The notes: generated by a model not told the origin, from the letters alone. 64,000 bases of DNA from CAZSWS01 sp964610765 (GCA_964610765.1 CAZSWS010000004.1:6093-70092), one strand, 5' to 3'. Counted from the first letter of the stretch, positions 27,372 to 37,338 are shown. Program-made: numbers and translations.

Positions 27372-28193
27372 TTATTTATTAGAACTCAGTATCTTGTCAT
27401 AGAACTCGTTGTAGGAGTCTATGTAGGTTTCCGGATCTTGATAGGGAAGTGTGTGCGGATTCTTTAATGATTGGATGTGTTTCTCCAACTCTTCGTCAAT
27501 CTTTTCGCTTCCATTAATAATTGCATCCGAGAAATTGAGCGCTAATTTAGTAAGAGATTTAAAATCTACGCCATCTTTAAGTACTTTTAAGTCATTTTCA
27601 GTAGCTCCATCTTGTTTTAACTTATCTGAAAAGTGAGCGGGTAGCGGTTTTTCGAATGGATCATCATAAACAGAATAAACTATTTTAGCATGCTGAAAGC
27701 TGGGGTCGTCAGCATACATTCTTCTTAAATATACAGGAGCCAATGCAGACATCCATCCATGGCAATGAATAATGTCCGGAATCCAACGTAGCTTTTTAAT
27801 AGTTTCTAATACCCCTCTGACATAGAAGATAGAGCGATCGTCATTGTCTTCAAACTCGTTTCCTTCGTCATCAGCAATAGTTGCCTTGCGAGAGAAAAAG
27901 TCTTCATTGTCAATAAAGTATACTTGCATTCTTGCTGTTGGGATAGAAGCAACTTTGATAATCAATTGATGGTCGGTATCATCAATTATCAAATTCATTC
28001 CGGATAGTCGGATTACTTCGTGAAGTTGGTTTCTACGTTCGTTTATCACACCAAAGCGCGGCATGAATGTCCGAATTTCTTTGCCTCTTTCTTGAATTCC
28101 TTGCGGGAGATTCCTACAAATGGTTGAGATTTCTGTTTCTGGTAAATAGGGAGTAATTTCTTGAGTAATGAATAAAATTCTTTTTGCGTCCAT
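27372..28193 (-). CDS. Short glycogen/starch synthase-like protein (GT5 N-terminal half)
   Basis: 273 residues beginning MDAKRILFITQEITPYLPETEI, where full GT5 synthases have a KxGGL-type loop after the first strand; here that loop is replaced by TEISTIC. HCHGWMSALAPVYLRR corresponds to the HDWHT region. Full-length bacterial glycogen synthases are about 480 residues, so the C-terminal Rossmann domain with ADP-glucose-binding residues is absent. Short forms occur in other Bacteroidales as I recall, suggesting a conserved variant rather than a broken gene. It may be regulatory or non-catalytic. Confidence 0.75.
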   Translation of the reverse strand: MDAKRILFITQEITPYLPETEISTICRNLPQGIQERGKEIRTFMPRFGVINERRNQLHEVIRLSGMNLIIDDTDHQLIIKVASIPTARMQVYFIDNEDFFSRKATIADDEGNEFEDNDDRSIFYVRGVLETIKKLRWIPDIIHCHGWMSALAPVYLRRMYADDPSFQHAKIVYSVYDDPFEKPLPAHFSDKLKQDGATENDLKVLKDGVDFKSLTKLALNFSDAIINGSEKIDEELEKHIQSLKNPHTLPYQDPETYIDSYNEFYDKILSSNK

Positions 28194-28218
28194 TAGAATA
28201 ACAAATTGTTTGATTCTA

Positions 28219-28226
28219 CAAAGATA
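28219..28226 (-). promoter_or_regulatory. Candidate -7 element for the glycogen-synthase-like/DUF4270 unit
   Basis: TATCTTTG on the minus strand, 26 bases upstream of the start codon. The nearest TTG is about 23 bases upstream, slightly too far. Confidence 0.45.
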
Positions 28227-28360
28227 CTAAAAAAAAATGGTTACTTATCCAAGTGTTTGCGCTGAAACTTTTAAACCACACTGTGAATAAAAGCAAATTC
28301 CCCCTACTTTCTTAGACCTTCCTTCTTTCCAATTTTAGTATAATCCCTCTCTGTTATTCA

Positions 28361-28396
28361 AAAAAACTGGGGCTACCAATTACTTGATAGCCCCAG
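28361..28396 (-). terminator. Terminator of the SusC/SusD operon
   Basis: CTGGGGCTA (28367-28375) pairs with TAGCCCCAG (28388-28396); on the minus strand the stem is followed by six T. It lies 28 bases after the last gene. Confidence 0.87.
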
Positions 28397-28423
28397 AATA
28401 ATTTATAAAAAGATGTCTAGTTC

Positions 28424-29512
28424 TTAGTCTTCAGTAATGTATGCACTTACATCTGCAACCATAGCGAAATTGTTTTCTCCTCTGTATTTATTATCAATGA
28501 AGATTTTTATATAACGCGCTTTGGGCAGGTTGCTTAAAAAATACTTTTGGTCTCCATCTATTTTAGGGTTAAAAGAAAACTCACCACAATCATCCCAAGT
28601 CCATACGGTAGGGTCTTCCGGATTTATTGCGTTTTCTTCGGTGCAGGCAAAAAGCTGAAAGCCTGTTTGTCCTCGTCCATCATTTTTCCTTCTAGCCATC
28701 GATATTTGTGCCAAGGTGACTTCTTCTCCCAAATCAATGATAAACCAATGTGGATAGTTTGTGGCAGGACTAGCATATCGGGCATGCCAATAGGTACCTA
28801 AATCATTATCAATGATTGCTGTAATTTTGTTATTGGCACCTTCATTTGTTGCTTGTGAACTATAACCAATTTGTCCATCATGACTATTCGGGTCATATCC
28901 GGGAATACTCCAGTTCGCTTTTGACATTTTAGTGTAGGCTAAAACCTCTATTTTTTCCTCAAAACTTCCCACCTTTGCTGTAACAGTTGCCCTACCAGGA
29001 GCAAGTGTTCTGATTACTCCATTACTAAATACTCGAGCTACTTCTTCATTAGACGTAGTCCATTCGATTAAGTTTGGCTCTGAGGCATCACTAGGTATTG
29101 GTGTTGCGAAGACACGTGTTTCCTCAAACCATTCTCCTTTAACCTCTTTAGCACTTAGAGTAAATCCTGTTAAAGGTATGTATTCTTTCACGGTTAGGTC
29201 AATAGTTGCTTTATCATCTTTTGATGTTACTATAATAGGTGTAAATCCTACACTTAAAGCTTTCACTAACCCCGTTTGATCAACGGTTGCTACCGTTGGG
29301 TCCTCGCTAATCCAAGTTGGAGTTCCTCCTGCTAAACTGGAATTCAGCTGTATTGTGTTACGATCGCCAGCATGTTCTCCAATGTATAACAAGACTTCTG
29401 TTCGATCTACATAGGGTTTGTCAGTTACTGGTATCTCATCAAATGTAGTGCAAGCTGTAGTAATAATAAATCCAATAAGGATATATGCAATATTTATATG
29501 TATTGTTTTCAT
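28424..29512 (-). CDS. Surface lipoprotein with two Big2-like domains and a C-terminal F5/8C module
   Basis: 362 residues. The lipobox is ITTAC followed by TTFDEIPVTD. Two Ig-like group 2 (Big2) repeats are visible, marked by TWISEDPTVATVDQTGLVKALSVG (~70-90) and EWTTSNEEVARVFSNGVIRTLAPG (~145-170). Residues ~215-360 form an F5/8 type C (discoidin) module with DNDLGTYWHARY and WFIIDLGEEVTLAQI. No catalytic domain is seen. As last gene of the SusC/SusD unit it is probably a surface glycan-binding protein (SusE/F-like position). Binding target unknown. Confidence 0.82.
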   Translation of the reverse strand: MKTIHINIAYILIGFIITTACTTFDEIPVTDKPYVDRTEVLLYIGEHAGDRNTIQLNSSLAGGTPTWISEDPTVATVDQTGLVKALSVGFTPIIVTSKDDKATIDLTVKEYIPLTGFTLSAKEVKGEWFEETRVFATPIPSDASEPNLIEWTTSNEEVARVFSNGVIRTLAPGRATVTAKVGSFEEKIEVLAYTKMSKANWSIPGYDPNSHDGQIGYSSQATNEGANNKITAIIDNDLGTYWHARYASPATNYPHWFIIDLGEEVTLAQISMARRKNDGRGQTGFQLFACTEENAINPEDPTVWTWDDCGEFSFNPKIDGDQKYFLSNLPKARYIKIFIDNKYRGENNFAMVADVSAYITED

Positions 29513-29524
29513 GAGCCTTTCTAT

Positions 29525-30475
29525 TTAATCATTATCTTCATTTCGTTCATTAAACTCCAAGCGTAGTTCTTCCTTGATTTGATATGTTTTTAGATCATCC
29601 GGATTGACAAACTCATAGTGAAGCAAGAATGTTTTATAGGTTTTAAAACCTGTGTCTTGAATTTTAAAAATATTAGGATAATCCGGATCTCCATCTAGTT
29701 GTTTTACCTTCATTCCAAAAGCGGTTGTATCCCAAGGGCGAATAGTTACATTATTTTCTTCATCTATTATCAAACGTATTGACCACCTGTTAAATAGACT
29801 TTCTTTGGTCTCATGTGCTTTAATACCGGCAAAAGTTCTAACCTCGTTGTATGCTACGGGGTAAACCCTTTTTTGAACCATCGTGTTTATCCCGCTCATT
29901 ATGCCTCTATGATCGTACCAAGTGTCACTTTTAGTTGTTGAATAATAGTTTTTAAGTTGCACCTTGAATAATACAGTTCCTTTTTTTTGATTCATTTCAT
30001 AAGCTGAAATGTTTTTTACACGTAGAGGTATAAAATAGGTTGAGTCAGGTGACAAACCATCTATATTAACTTTGACTTTCATTCTTCCATTTCTTTCACC
30101 TGCGGGAATATGAATAATAGGTTCTTCTATAGAATAACGTTCAGGATTAAGATGATGGGCGTAGCGTTCCACATCCTGATCGAAGTTGCTGCTATTATAG
30201 TTGGTAATCAAACTTTCGTCTTCAATTAAATGTATTTCTGTGGCAGTCGTTGTTGGTAATGCGCCCCCGCATGAAGCTGCAATATATCCATCAGACATTC
30301 CTCCTTCTTTTTTGAATTTAATCTCTTCAGAGAAAATATTGAATCCATCGTCGCTAAGTATCGCTAAAACGGTTTTATATTGTTCTCGTTCAAAAATCTC
30401 GTCTCGATTACAAGACCAGTTGGTAATCATAGCTAAAAACAAGATTAGCAGATTTATATGTTGTATTCTTTTCAT
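29525..30475 (-). CDS. DUF1735/DUF4361-like lipoprotein of the SusC/SusD operon
   Basis: 316 residues from the ATG at 30475, which directly precedes the lipoprotein signal ending NWSC (then NRDEIFERE); an in-frame ATG at 30517 would add 14 unlikely residues. The N-terminal half shows the BT_3987-like layout: a strand, the segment EIHLIEDESLITNYN, then RYSIEEPIIHIPAGERNGRMKVKVNIDGLSPDSTYFIPLRV, resembling DUF1735. Such proteins sit beside SusD and bind glycans or serve as N-domains of GH18 enzymes; no GH18 motif is present here. Assignment is by resemblance and position. Confidence 0.72.
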   Translation of the reverse strand: MKRIQHINLLILFLAMITNWSCNRDEIFEREQYKTVLAILSDDGFNIFSEEIKFKKEGGMSDGYIAASCGGALPTTTATEIHLIEDESLITNYNSSNFDQDVERYAHHLNPERYSIEEPIIHIPAGERNGRMKVKVNIDGLSPDSTYFIPLRVKNISAYEMNQKKGTVLFKVQLKNYYSTTKSDTWYDHRGIMSGINTMVQKRVYPVAYNEVRTFAGIKAHETKESLFNRWSIRLIIDEENNVTIRPWDTTAFGMKVKQLDGDPDYPNIFKIQDTGFKTYKTFLLHYEFVNPDDLKTYQIKEELRLEFNERNEDND

Positions 30476-30510
30476 TTTATATGTGTTTATTAAAATAAAA
30501 CATTCATTAA

Positions 30511-32541
30511 TTACCATCCAGGATTTTGATCAAAGGAAGGTAAGCGTTTCATTTCCCATTCAGGAATGGGGACAAACATTAATTTCCTATGAATAATTCT
30601 GTTGGAAACTCGCTCTGTTGCAGGTATTACTCGTTGGTAATAAGAATTCTTTCCAGAAGCTGTGTTCATTCCTTGAATAGGCTCATTTTCTGTTTTTTCA
30701 TAATCACCCCAACGGCGAACGTCAAAATATCTACGATTTTCATGTAAGAATTCAATCATGCGCTCTTTCTTTATTTTCTCTAAAACCTCATCAACATTAG
30801 TCAACTCTGCATTTTGATATCCTGGTAGTCCGGCTCGGTAACGAATTTGGTTTATTGCATTTTTAATTTCTTCTACGTCACGAGTGAAAGTTTGTGCTTG
30901 ACCATCTACCTCTATGGTATAACTTTCTGACCCCAACTCGTTCAGGGCCTCAGCATAAGATAGAAGAATTTCGGCATAGCGGATGATTGGAAAAGCTTTA
31001 TCAGATACCTTTGCAGCAGTTCCTTGCCATGCATCCAGCGGATGAACCCATTTTCTTAATACATAGCCAGTGATTGGATGATCCACTGGGTTAGGAGCCC
31101 CACTCTTCCCATTCGGAGAGTCATTGTAATAGTTAATCGTTAACCTGTTTTGAGTATTGTCGGTAGTTGAACCCATCTCCCAAAAGCACTCAGAAAATCC
31201 AATAGATGCATAAAATCTCGCTTCGCGATTTACATACATGTTGTATACGCCGGCATTCAGTCTATAGCCGCTGAATGTAGTTACGGAGTTAGTAAATCCT
31301 TCTTCAGAATATGGGTATTCTTCACTGGAGTTATCAATGGAACGTCCGTCAACCATGCTATAGGCATCTATAATCTTTTGTGTAACGCAAAGACCATTCC
31401 AACCACCATTGGAAACTGGAAATGAATGCTTTGTATATGATGCTACTTCTCCAGACTTTCTAGCCCATATAAATTCAGGATTAACATTCATTACTGTTTC
31501 TCCATTAAACATCTCAGAGTAAGACTTAAAAGGGTCTATTCCTCCTGCACCATTTGGAAATTTGTTATGATAATTGGGGTCATCTACATTCGTCGAAAGT
31601 TTAGGAGTGGCTTCATCCGCTTCTATAGTATGTAGTTTATATGCAGCTGCGCCATCTACTGTTAAATCCATTACCCGTTTTGCTGCTGCTGCAGCAACAG
31701 CCCAACGTTTAGGGTCATGTGTTTGTTGTATATAATGTTCTCCATCAGTGGAGCGTCTCCAGCTTCCAAAATAAGTACGTGCTACCGGACCACCATTAAA
31801 TAACGGGCTGGCATGCATCAAGCGAAGTCGGGCCACGAGTGCATACGCTGCCCCTCTAGTTGGTAAACCAAATTCAAGAATTGATTTTTGCTTAACAGGA
31901 AGATATTGACCTGCTTCTTCAAATTCTGTACAAATATACTCTACACATTCATCGTATAAGTCGCGTGAGCGGTCATAAAAGGTAATATCTTCATTGTTAG
32001 GAAGTGTTTCATCTCCCAATAGTACGACCGGACCATAGTTCATTACCAGATGAAAATAGGCATAGGCACGAATGAATCGGGTATAAGACACCACTCTCAG
32101 CCTTTCTGTCGCAGTCCAATCCGGAGCTTCGTCTATTCGTTGTAGTATGGTATTACATTGACGAATAATTCGATACATACCTCCCCACCTGTTAAATGAG
32201 CCTGGATCAGATTCTGAAATTTCTCCTAAAACAAATCTCATTCCTTGGAATTGTCCTAAGTTGAACAAGCAAAAACCTTCATCTGTAGCCATGGGACCCG
32301 GGGTGTAAGGACTTCCATATATGGCTCCTTCATCCGGAAATTGTGAAGCTGCATTCCACATATGTGCTTCAATGTGGCGTTTTTTAGAAAATATAGAATC
32401 ATACTTTAGCTCATCATCTAAGTAACTTTCTATATTCAAGTAATCACAGGAGCTCAAACCATAGATAAGCACAAAAGCAGCTAAGAGGGCTTTAGTCTTG
32501 ATGGATTGAATTATTGTATATGTATTAAAATGTATTTTCAT
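30511..32541 (-). CDS. SusD/RagB-family nutrient-binding lipoprotein
   Basis: 676 residues. The lipobox GLSSC is at ~28-32, then DYLNIESYLDDELKYDSIF. SusD traits are the TPR-like helices with RGAAYALVARLRLMHASPLF (~225-245), the C-terminal helix region PIIRYAEILLSYAEALNELG, and ERMIEFLHENRRYFDVRRWGDY near residue 600. SusD proteins cap the TonB-dependent SusC barrel and deliver glycan or peptide ligands. The gene is 23 bases after susC on the same strand. Ligand specificity cannot be told. Confidence 0.93.
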   Translation of the reverse strand: MKIHFNTYTIIQSIKTKALLAAFVLIYGLSSCDYLNIESYLDDELKYDSIFSKKRHIEAHMWNAASQFPDEGAIYGSPYTPGPMATDEGFCLFNLGQFQGMRFVLGEISESDPGSFNRWGGMYRIIRQCNTILQRIDEAPDWTATERLRVVSYTRFIRAYAYFHLVMNYGPVVLLGDETLPNNEDITFYDRSRDLYDECVEYICTEFEEAGQYLPVKQKSILEFGLPTRGAAYALVARLRLMHASPLFNGGPVARTYFGSWRRSTDGEHYIQQTHDPKRWAVAAAAAKRVMDLTVDGAAAYKLHTIEADEATPKLSTNVDDPNYHNKFPNGAGGIDPFKSYSEMFNGETVMNVNPEFIWARKSGEVASYTKHSFPVSNGGWNGLCVTQKIIDAYSMVDGRSIDNSSEEYPYSEEGFTNSVTTFSGYRLNAGVYNMYVNREARFYASIGFSECFWEMGSTTDNTQNRLTINYYNDSPNGKSGAPNPVDHPITGYVLRKWVHPLDAWQGTAAKVSDKAFPIIRYAEILLSYAEALNELGSESYTIEVDGQAQTFTRDVEEIKNAINQIRYRAGLPGYQNAELTNVDEVLEKIKKERMIEFLHENRRYFDVRRWGDYEKTENEPIQGMNTASGKNSYYQRVIPATERVSNRIIHRKLMFVPIPEWEMKRLPSFDQNPGW

Positions 32542-32564
32542 AATTATAATAGTTGTTGAATCCT

Positions 32565-35500
32565 TTAAAAGTGGATATATACCTGAAATGAATAAACAGC
32601 AGGAATGGGATAAACTCGTCCAACTCTATCTGCTTGTTCAGGATCAAAGTCTTTAACTTTGTCCCATACAGCTAAATTGTTCCCTACAAACTGTAAATCC
32701 AAAGAAGATACTCCTATACTTTGTAAGAATTTATGTTTTAAGTTGTAGTTTACCGTTACTTCCTGTAAACGTAAATAGCGAGCATCTCCTTTCCAAAAAT
32801 CAGAAAGCTGCGCATTATTTGAGTTGTGTCCATATTGCAGACGTGGTAATTCTGCATTGGGGTTTTCAGCTAACGACATGTCCATACCATGCGCCTCGGC
32901 ATACTCTTTCGGTATCCAGCGTGTAGAAGGATCTTTAAATCGTGATAAAATATTCCCCTCTTCACCCGCATTGAACGGTATGTATCCGGTGTTATTTCTG
33001 AAATAATCGACTTTCCCTGTTCCTTTTAACAAGAAGCCTACGGATAGACTTTTATACCTGAACTCTCCACCAAGACCGTAAGATAATTGGGGAAACATGC
33101 TGCGAAGAGAAAGTGGAACCTGGTCATCAGAGTTGATTTTTCCATCTCCATTAATGTCCTTGTACTTTAAATCACCCGGTTTCACAGCACCCCATGACTG
33201 TTTAGGGCTGTATCTGATGTCGTCTTCATCTTTGAAAAAGCCGAGACATTGATATCCTCTCCAAATGCCATCCGGTAAGTTGTTTCTATCTTGATAGGGA
33301 AATCTGTCGTAAGTCTTCTCGAAATTAAGTACTTTGTTATGCGCATAAGTATAGTTCCCCCTTATGGTGAAGCTCATGTTGTCATTAAAGCTGTGCATGT
33401 ATGAGAAATTTCCATCAGTTCCCCAACTAACCATTTCGCCCACATTTCCATAGGGTAGATTGGGTAATCCTACGAAATCAGGTATTTGAACCCTCGTTTG
33501 AAAAATACCATCCCGATTATCTTTAAAGAAATCAACAGTGAGAGCAAATGCTTTGTTGAAAAATTCAGCATCTAATCCAATATTTGCTTTTTTTGCTATT
33601 TCCCATTTAAGGTTTTCCGCACCGGTAGAAGCCACCCATATGTTTTCCGCACGATACATCGACCCCCAAGGATATGTTACAGATTCTCCCACTCTACTTA
33701 AATAAGGAAAACGACTTCCACCTATCCGGTCATTTCCTACTGTACCATATGATCCTCTAAGCTTAAATAAGCTTAACCATGGGAGATTGTCTTTTATCCA
33801 TGAATACTCTGAAGGAATCCATCCTAAAGAGAGAGAAGGGAAAAAGCCAAACTGCTCACCCACTTTGAGGTTCTCACTACCTGTATAGCCAAAGTTAAAA
33901 TCAATCAAATACGTGTCACGAAAGCCATAGTTGATACGACTGGATATACCCATGTATCGTTTGGGGATTTGTCCGAAACTTGCAGTAAGTCCGCTGTTTT
34001 CATTATTCCATCGCTGATTAGAGCTTTGGTCATCGCTCAGGTAGAAATACACCAATCCACCCACTCGATGGACATCATTAAATACACGATCATAATTAAT
34101 CCGTGATTCAAAGTGATATTTTCTCCATTGACTTTCGCCTGAACTATATAAAGCGTCTTTTCTTTGTTGACGTATTTCTTGTGTTAAGAGCTCACCCTTG
34201 CTGTTACGCCCAATTGCTCTGTGTTGAGCCGGAAGAGTAAAGCGTTGTTCTGTAAAATCAGCACTTCGGTTGTAGGCAAACTGTGCACGAAAATCCAGCC
34301 CTTCAGTAACAAAGTCCAGTTTTTGATCAAGGGCTAGTGTTACTAATGAAGTGTTTTTATTTACATTTGTTTTTCCCGTATGATTAATAATCATATAAGG
34401 TGATTGAGTTCCGTTTTGTGAAATGGGAAATTGCTCATTCGAATACATTGTTGGGAAAAGAATGGGCGTGATACTTGCTTGCGAATACCATATTTCATCG
34501 GTATTCATTAACCCCGGAAGAACGTTTTGGGAGATAAATGTTTCTGTTCCAAAATAGACTTTAGTAGTGGGGGTTAAATTCATGTCTAAATTTAATCGTA
34601 TGGAATACGTGTTATATCCCGCATTAGAAGCGTATGGGTTGTTTTTTTCGGCTTTATAGGCAGCTGATTCATTGGAAGCCGCTAGGCTGACAAAGTAACT
34701 AGCTGATTCACTACCTCCCTGCGCACTCACATAGTAGTTCTGTTTAAAAGACAAATTGTTAATCAATTCTTCTTGCCAATCCACATCCGGGTATAAGTCA
34801 GTGTCTAAACCATCTCGAATTACTTGTAGTTCAATATCATCGTACATAGAATCTTGATTACGCACTTCAAAGGCCTCATTCACTAGGTTAGCATAATCAT
34901 AAGAACGAAGATATTTGGGTAGACGACGAACTTGAGATATGGATAAGTTGGCTCTACCTGTCACGCGTAGTTTTCCTGGCTGTCCACGTTTCGTGGTGAC
35001 AAGAACTACCCCATTTGCTCCACGTACTCCATAAACAGCTGTAGCAGATGCATCTTTTAAAACAGAAAAACTTTCTACGTCAGCAGGGTCTATGTTATTG
35101 ATATTTCCTTCCAGTCCATCAATAAGAACCAATGCTCCAGAGCTGGCACCAAAGGTTCCAATACCTCGCACCCAAAATTCCGCTAAGTTTTTACCGGGTT
35201 CTCCACTGGAAACCATGGAGAAGATTCCGGCTACACGACCTCCCAATAAATTGGCAATAGATGGAGTGGGTACTTGAAATTCATCCGGGTTAACCGTGGT
35301 TATTGCCCCTAGATTCGATATTTTTCGTTGTGTCCCCATGGATGTTACAACCACCTCTTCAATCTGATGGGCAGAAGGTTTCATTTGGATATCCATGTTT
35401 TTATTCTCTTCTGTTATCAATAGTTCTATAGGTTCATAGCCAATAAAACTAAACATAAGCCAGTCTCCATGTGAAACTCTGATTGAGAACCTTCCTTGTG

Positions 35501-35669
35501 TGTCAGTGACAGTTGAAACTAGTTTACCTTTTACACCAATGCTGACACCAGCTAATTCACCTAAGTCATCAGATACTTTTCCGGCAATAGTATAATTTCT
35601 TTCTTGTGCTGATAATGCTGTGTTGATAGCAAATAAAAGAAATAGCAGATAGCAAAATGCTTTTTGCAT
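32565..35669 (-). CDS. SusC/RagA-family TonB-dependent outer-membrane transporter
   Basis: 1034 residues. After a signal peptide ending ALSAQ comes a CarboxypepD_reg-like domain (~25-100: YTIAGKVSDDLGELAGVSIGVKG), then the TonB box/plug start IEEVVVTSMGTQRK (~113-126) and the plug with DASATAVYGVRGANGVVLVTTKRG (~205-230), a SusC hallmark. The remainder is a 22-strand barrel ending in aromatic FQVYIHF. There is no N-terminal STN domain, so it is not expected to signal to an anti-sigma factor. It imports the ligand captured by the adjacent SusD. Confidence 0.95.
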   Translation of the reverse strand: MQKAFCYLLFLLFAINTALSAQERNYTIAGKVSDDLGELAGVSIGVKGKLVSTVTDTQGRFSIRVSHGDWLMFSFIGYEPIELLITEENKNMDIQMKPSAHQIEEVVVTSMGTQRKISNLGAITTVNPDEFQVPTPSIANLLGGRVAGIFSMVSSGEPGKNLAEFWVRGIGTFGASSGALVLIDGLEGNINNIDPADVESFSVLKDASATAVYGVRGANGVVLVTTKRGQPGKLRVTGRANLSISQVRRLPKYLRSYDYANLVNEAFEVRNQDSMYDDIELQVIRDGLDTDLYPDVDWQEELINNLSFKQNYYVSAQGGSESASYFVSLAASNESAAYKAEKNNPYASNAGYNTYSIRLNLDMNLTPTTKVYFGTETFISQNVLPGLMNTDEIWYSQASITPILFPTMYSNEQFPISQNGTQSPYMIINHTGKTNVNKNTSLVTLALDQKLDFVTEGLDFRAQFAYNRSADFTEQRFTLPAQHRAIGRNSKGELLTQEIRQQRKDALYSSGESQWRKYHFESRINYDRVFNDVHRVGGLVYFYLSDDQSSNQRWNNENSGLTASFGQIPKRYMGISSRINYGFRDTYLIDFNFGYTGSENLKVGEQFGFFPSLSLGWIPSEYSWIKDNLPWLSLFKLRGSYGTVGNDRIGGSRFPYLSRVGESVTYPWGSMYRAENIWVASTGAENLKWEIAKKANIGLDAEFFNKAFALTVDFFKDNRDGIFQTRVQIPDFVGLPNLPYGNVGEMVSWGTDGNFSYMHSFNDNMSFTIRGNYTYAHNKVLNFEKTYDRFPYQDRNNLPDGIWRGYQCLGFFKDEDDIRYSPKQSWGAVKPGDLKYKDINGDGKINSDDQVPLSLRSMFPQLSYGLGGEFRYKSLSVGFLLKGTGKVDYFRNNTGYIPFNAGEEGNILSRFKDPSTRWIPKEYAEAHGMDMSLAENPNAELPRLQYGHNSNNAQLSDFWKGDARYLRLQEVTVNYNLKHKFLQSIGVSSLDLQFVGNNLAVWDKVKDFDPEQADRVGRVYPIPAVYSFQVYIHF

Positions 35670-35694
35670 AATATATAGTTTTATAGGTTAATAT

Positions 35695-37113
35695 TTATTC
35701 AATAGCAATTCTACGTATCCGTTTATTTCCATAATCAGATACATAGATGATACCCTCTTTGTCTGTAACAATTCCATGAGGTTCTCGGAAAAGAGCTTCT
35801 TCTTTTGCTCCATCTTTAAATCCTCCGTTTTCAGGAATACCGATAATGGTTTCTACCATCATGGTTTCAGTATTAATCATCCGGATGCAATGGTTTTCAT
35901 TATCCCCGATATAAAGATTTCCATCTACGTCAAAATTAATCATACGTGGTCTTTTAAATTGAGCAGCCCCTAAAGGACCATCTCGATGAGCTCCGTTGAT
36001 AGCTCCGGAAAGCTTTTCAAAAGAAGCTAATAGACCTGTTTCAGTATTTACAGAGTCTTTTAATACATCTAAGCGACATATACTATTGCTGACATTTCCC
36101 GCACCACTGTCATATGCTAACCATAATTCACTCGTTCTTATTGGATGCATAGCAACCCCATAAGCTAATCCACTAGGTGTCATGCCGACAGCGGTTGCAT
36201 TCCAGGTTGTAGGATTAATACGAGCTATTAAGCCATTGTTATATCTAGTGTATAAATTCCCGTCCGCAGGACAGTAGACGCATGCATAGTGAGTTTCGTC
36301 GCCCCCTTTAGGAGGATTATAACCATTGAAGTCCCACTCTTTAATAAATCTCATTTTGGGTACCCATCCTGTTTTAGGGTCAAGTGTTAAAAAACGATCC
36401 CGGTTGTTCTCATTTTCTGCGCCCATAATCAGAACATTTGTAACCGGATGGGCATAGGGAGCACATCGGTGACTCAATCCTTGGCTGCCTGTTGCTATAA
36501 CATCTATGCTATTGTCTAGCTCGTTAATTCTCACCAAGTTGTTGTATGTATCAGTGACGAATATATTAAAGTCAGCATCCATCCCTATATATACGGGTGT
36601 AAATATCGCTTTGTCTAAGCCTAGATTATAAATGGGACCATCATCACCAGGTTCTTGACCATTTCCGGCAAGGGTGGTAACCGAGGCTTCAATGTGGTAA
36701 TAAAACTCTTGTGTGTATTTTTCCTTTTGATCACCTACCTCAACGGTAATAATACAAGTGTCTCCAGGTAAGCGAGGAGTTAAAACCAGCATACGCGAGC
36801 CAATGGAGGAAATAACGCTGGCTTTGGAAGAATTGAAATAGACATTGATAAGGGAAGTGTCTGTTCCAAAGTTTGCACCATCCAATAAGACCATTTCAGA
36901 AATACGCCCAGAATCAGGTTGGAACGAGGTAAGTAGAATGGGCTTGTTAGGATCGTAAGGCTGACCTGTTACTTTCTTTTCGTCATCATTACAAGAGATG
37001 AAGATCGTAAAACAAGCAAGCATACTAAATGTTAAGAAGAGGTTTGTCCTATTCTTAAACAAACGAGTGAATACTTCAAAATGTGTCTTGAAGTGAGTTT
37101 GCTTTTTTTTCAT
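35695..37113 (-). CDS. Lipoprotein with IPT/TIG domain and NHL-type propeller
   Basis: 472 residues. The predicted lipobox IFISC (~36-40) is followed by NDDEKK. Residues ~60-150 are an IPT/TIG domain (LLTSFQPDSGRISEMVLLDGANFGTD). From ~155 on there are NHL-like repeats, clearest at the end: FKRPRMINFDVDGNLYIGDNENHCIRMI and FREPHGIVTDKEGIIYVSDYGNKRIRRI. IPT-NHL lipoproteins often open SusC/SusD operons and are thought to bind glycan at the surface. It is first in this operon with a promoter match about 200 bases upstream. The long N-terminus before the hydrophobic stretch is somewhat unusual; an internal ATG may be the real start. Confidence 0.82.
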   Translation of the reverse strand: MKKKQTHFKTHFEVFTRLFKNRTNLFLTFSMLACFTIFISCNDDEKKVTGQPYDPNKPILLTSFQPDSGRISEMVLLDGANFGTDTSLINVYFNSSKASVISSIGSRMLVLTPRLPGDTCIITVEVGDQKEKYTQEFYYHIEASVTTLAGNGQEPGDDGPIYNLGLDKAIFTPVYIGMDADFNIFVTDTYNNLVRINELDNSIDVIATGSQGLSHRCAPYAHPVTNVLIMGAENENNRDRFLTLDPKTGWVPKMRFIKEWDFNGYNPPKGGDETHYACVYCPADGNLYTRYNNGLIARINPTTWNATAVGMTPSGLAYGVAMHPIRTSELWLAYDSGAGNVSNSICRLDVLKDSVNTETGLLASFEKLSGAINGAHRDGPLGAAQFKRPRMINFDVDGNLYIGDNENHCIRMINTETMMVETIIGIPENGGFKDGAKEEALFREPHGIVTDKEGIIYVSDYGNKRIRRIAIE

Positions 37114-37307
37114 GTTAGATTTTTTAATAGGTGATTATGAAAAATATTAATATTTGATTTAATGAATCAGGAATAGTTATTAAGTCCTTATTTTTATGTT
37201 TTGAAATATGTGTTTGAAATGTGTGGTGTTTATTATATATTACTGGCTTTATCATGAAAAGGTCTTTATAAATAATATTTTAAGAGGTTATATATTAATG
37301 GTTGTTG

Positions 37308-37338
37308 CAAATGTATAATTTTATTTTGAATAATCAAC
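37308..37338 (-). promoter_or_regulatory. Promoter of the SusC/SusD operon
   Basis: TACATTTG on the minus strand (37315-37308) with GTTG 19 bases upstream (37338-37335) matches the Bacteroides consensus and spacing. It gives a leader of roughly 190 bases before the IPT-NHL gene. The remainder of the 37114-37505 gap is very AT-rich; TATATTTG at 37472-37479 (+) may be the -7 box of the next, divergent gene. Confidence 0.6.

Noticed and set aside
27372..28193. Frameshifted pseudogene for glycogen synthase
   Set aside because: No homologous C-terminal sequence appears in other frames downstream, and the next gene begins after 10 bases, so a natural short form is more likely.
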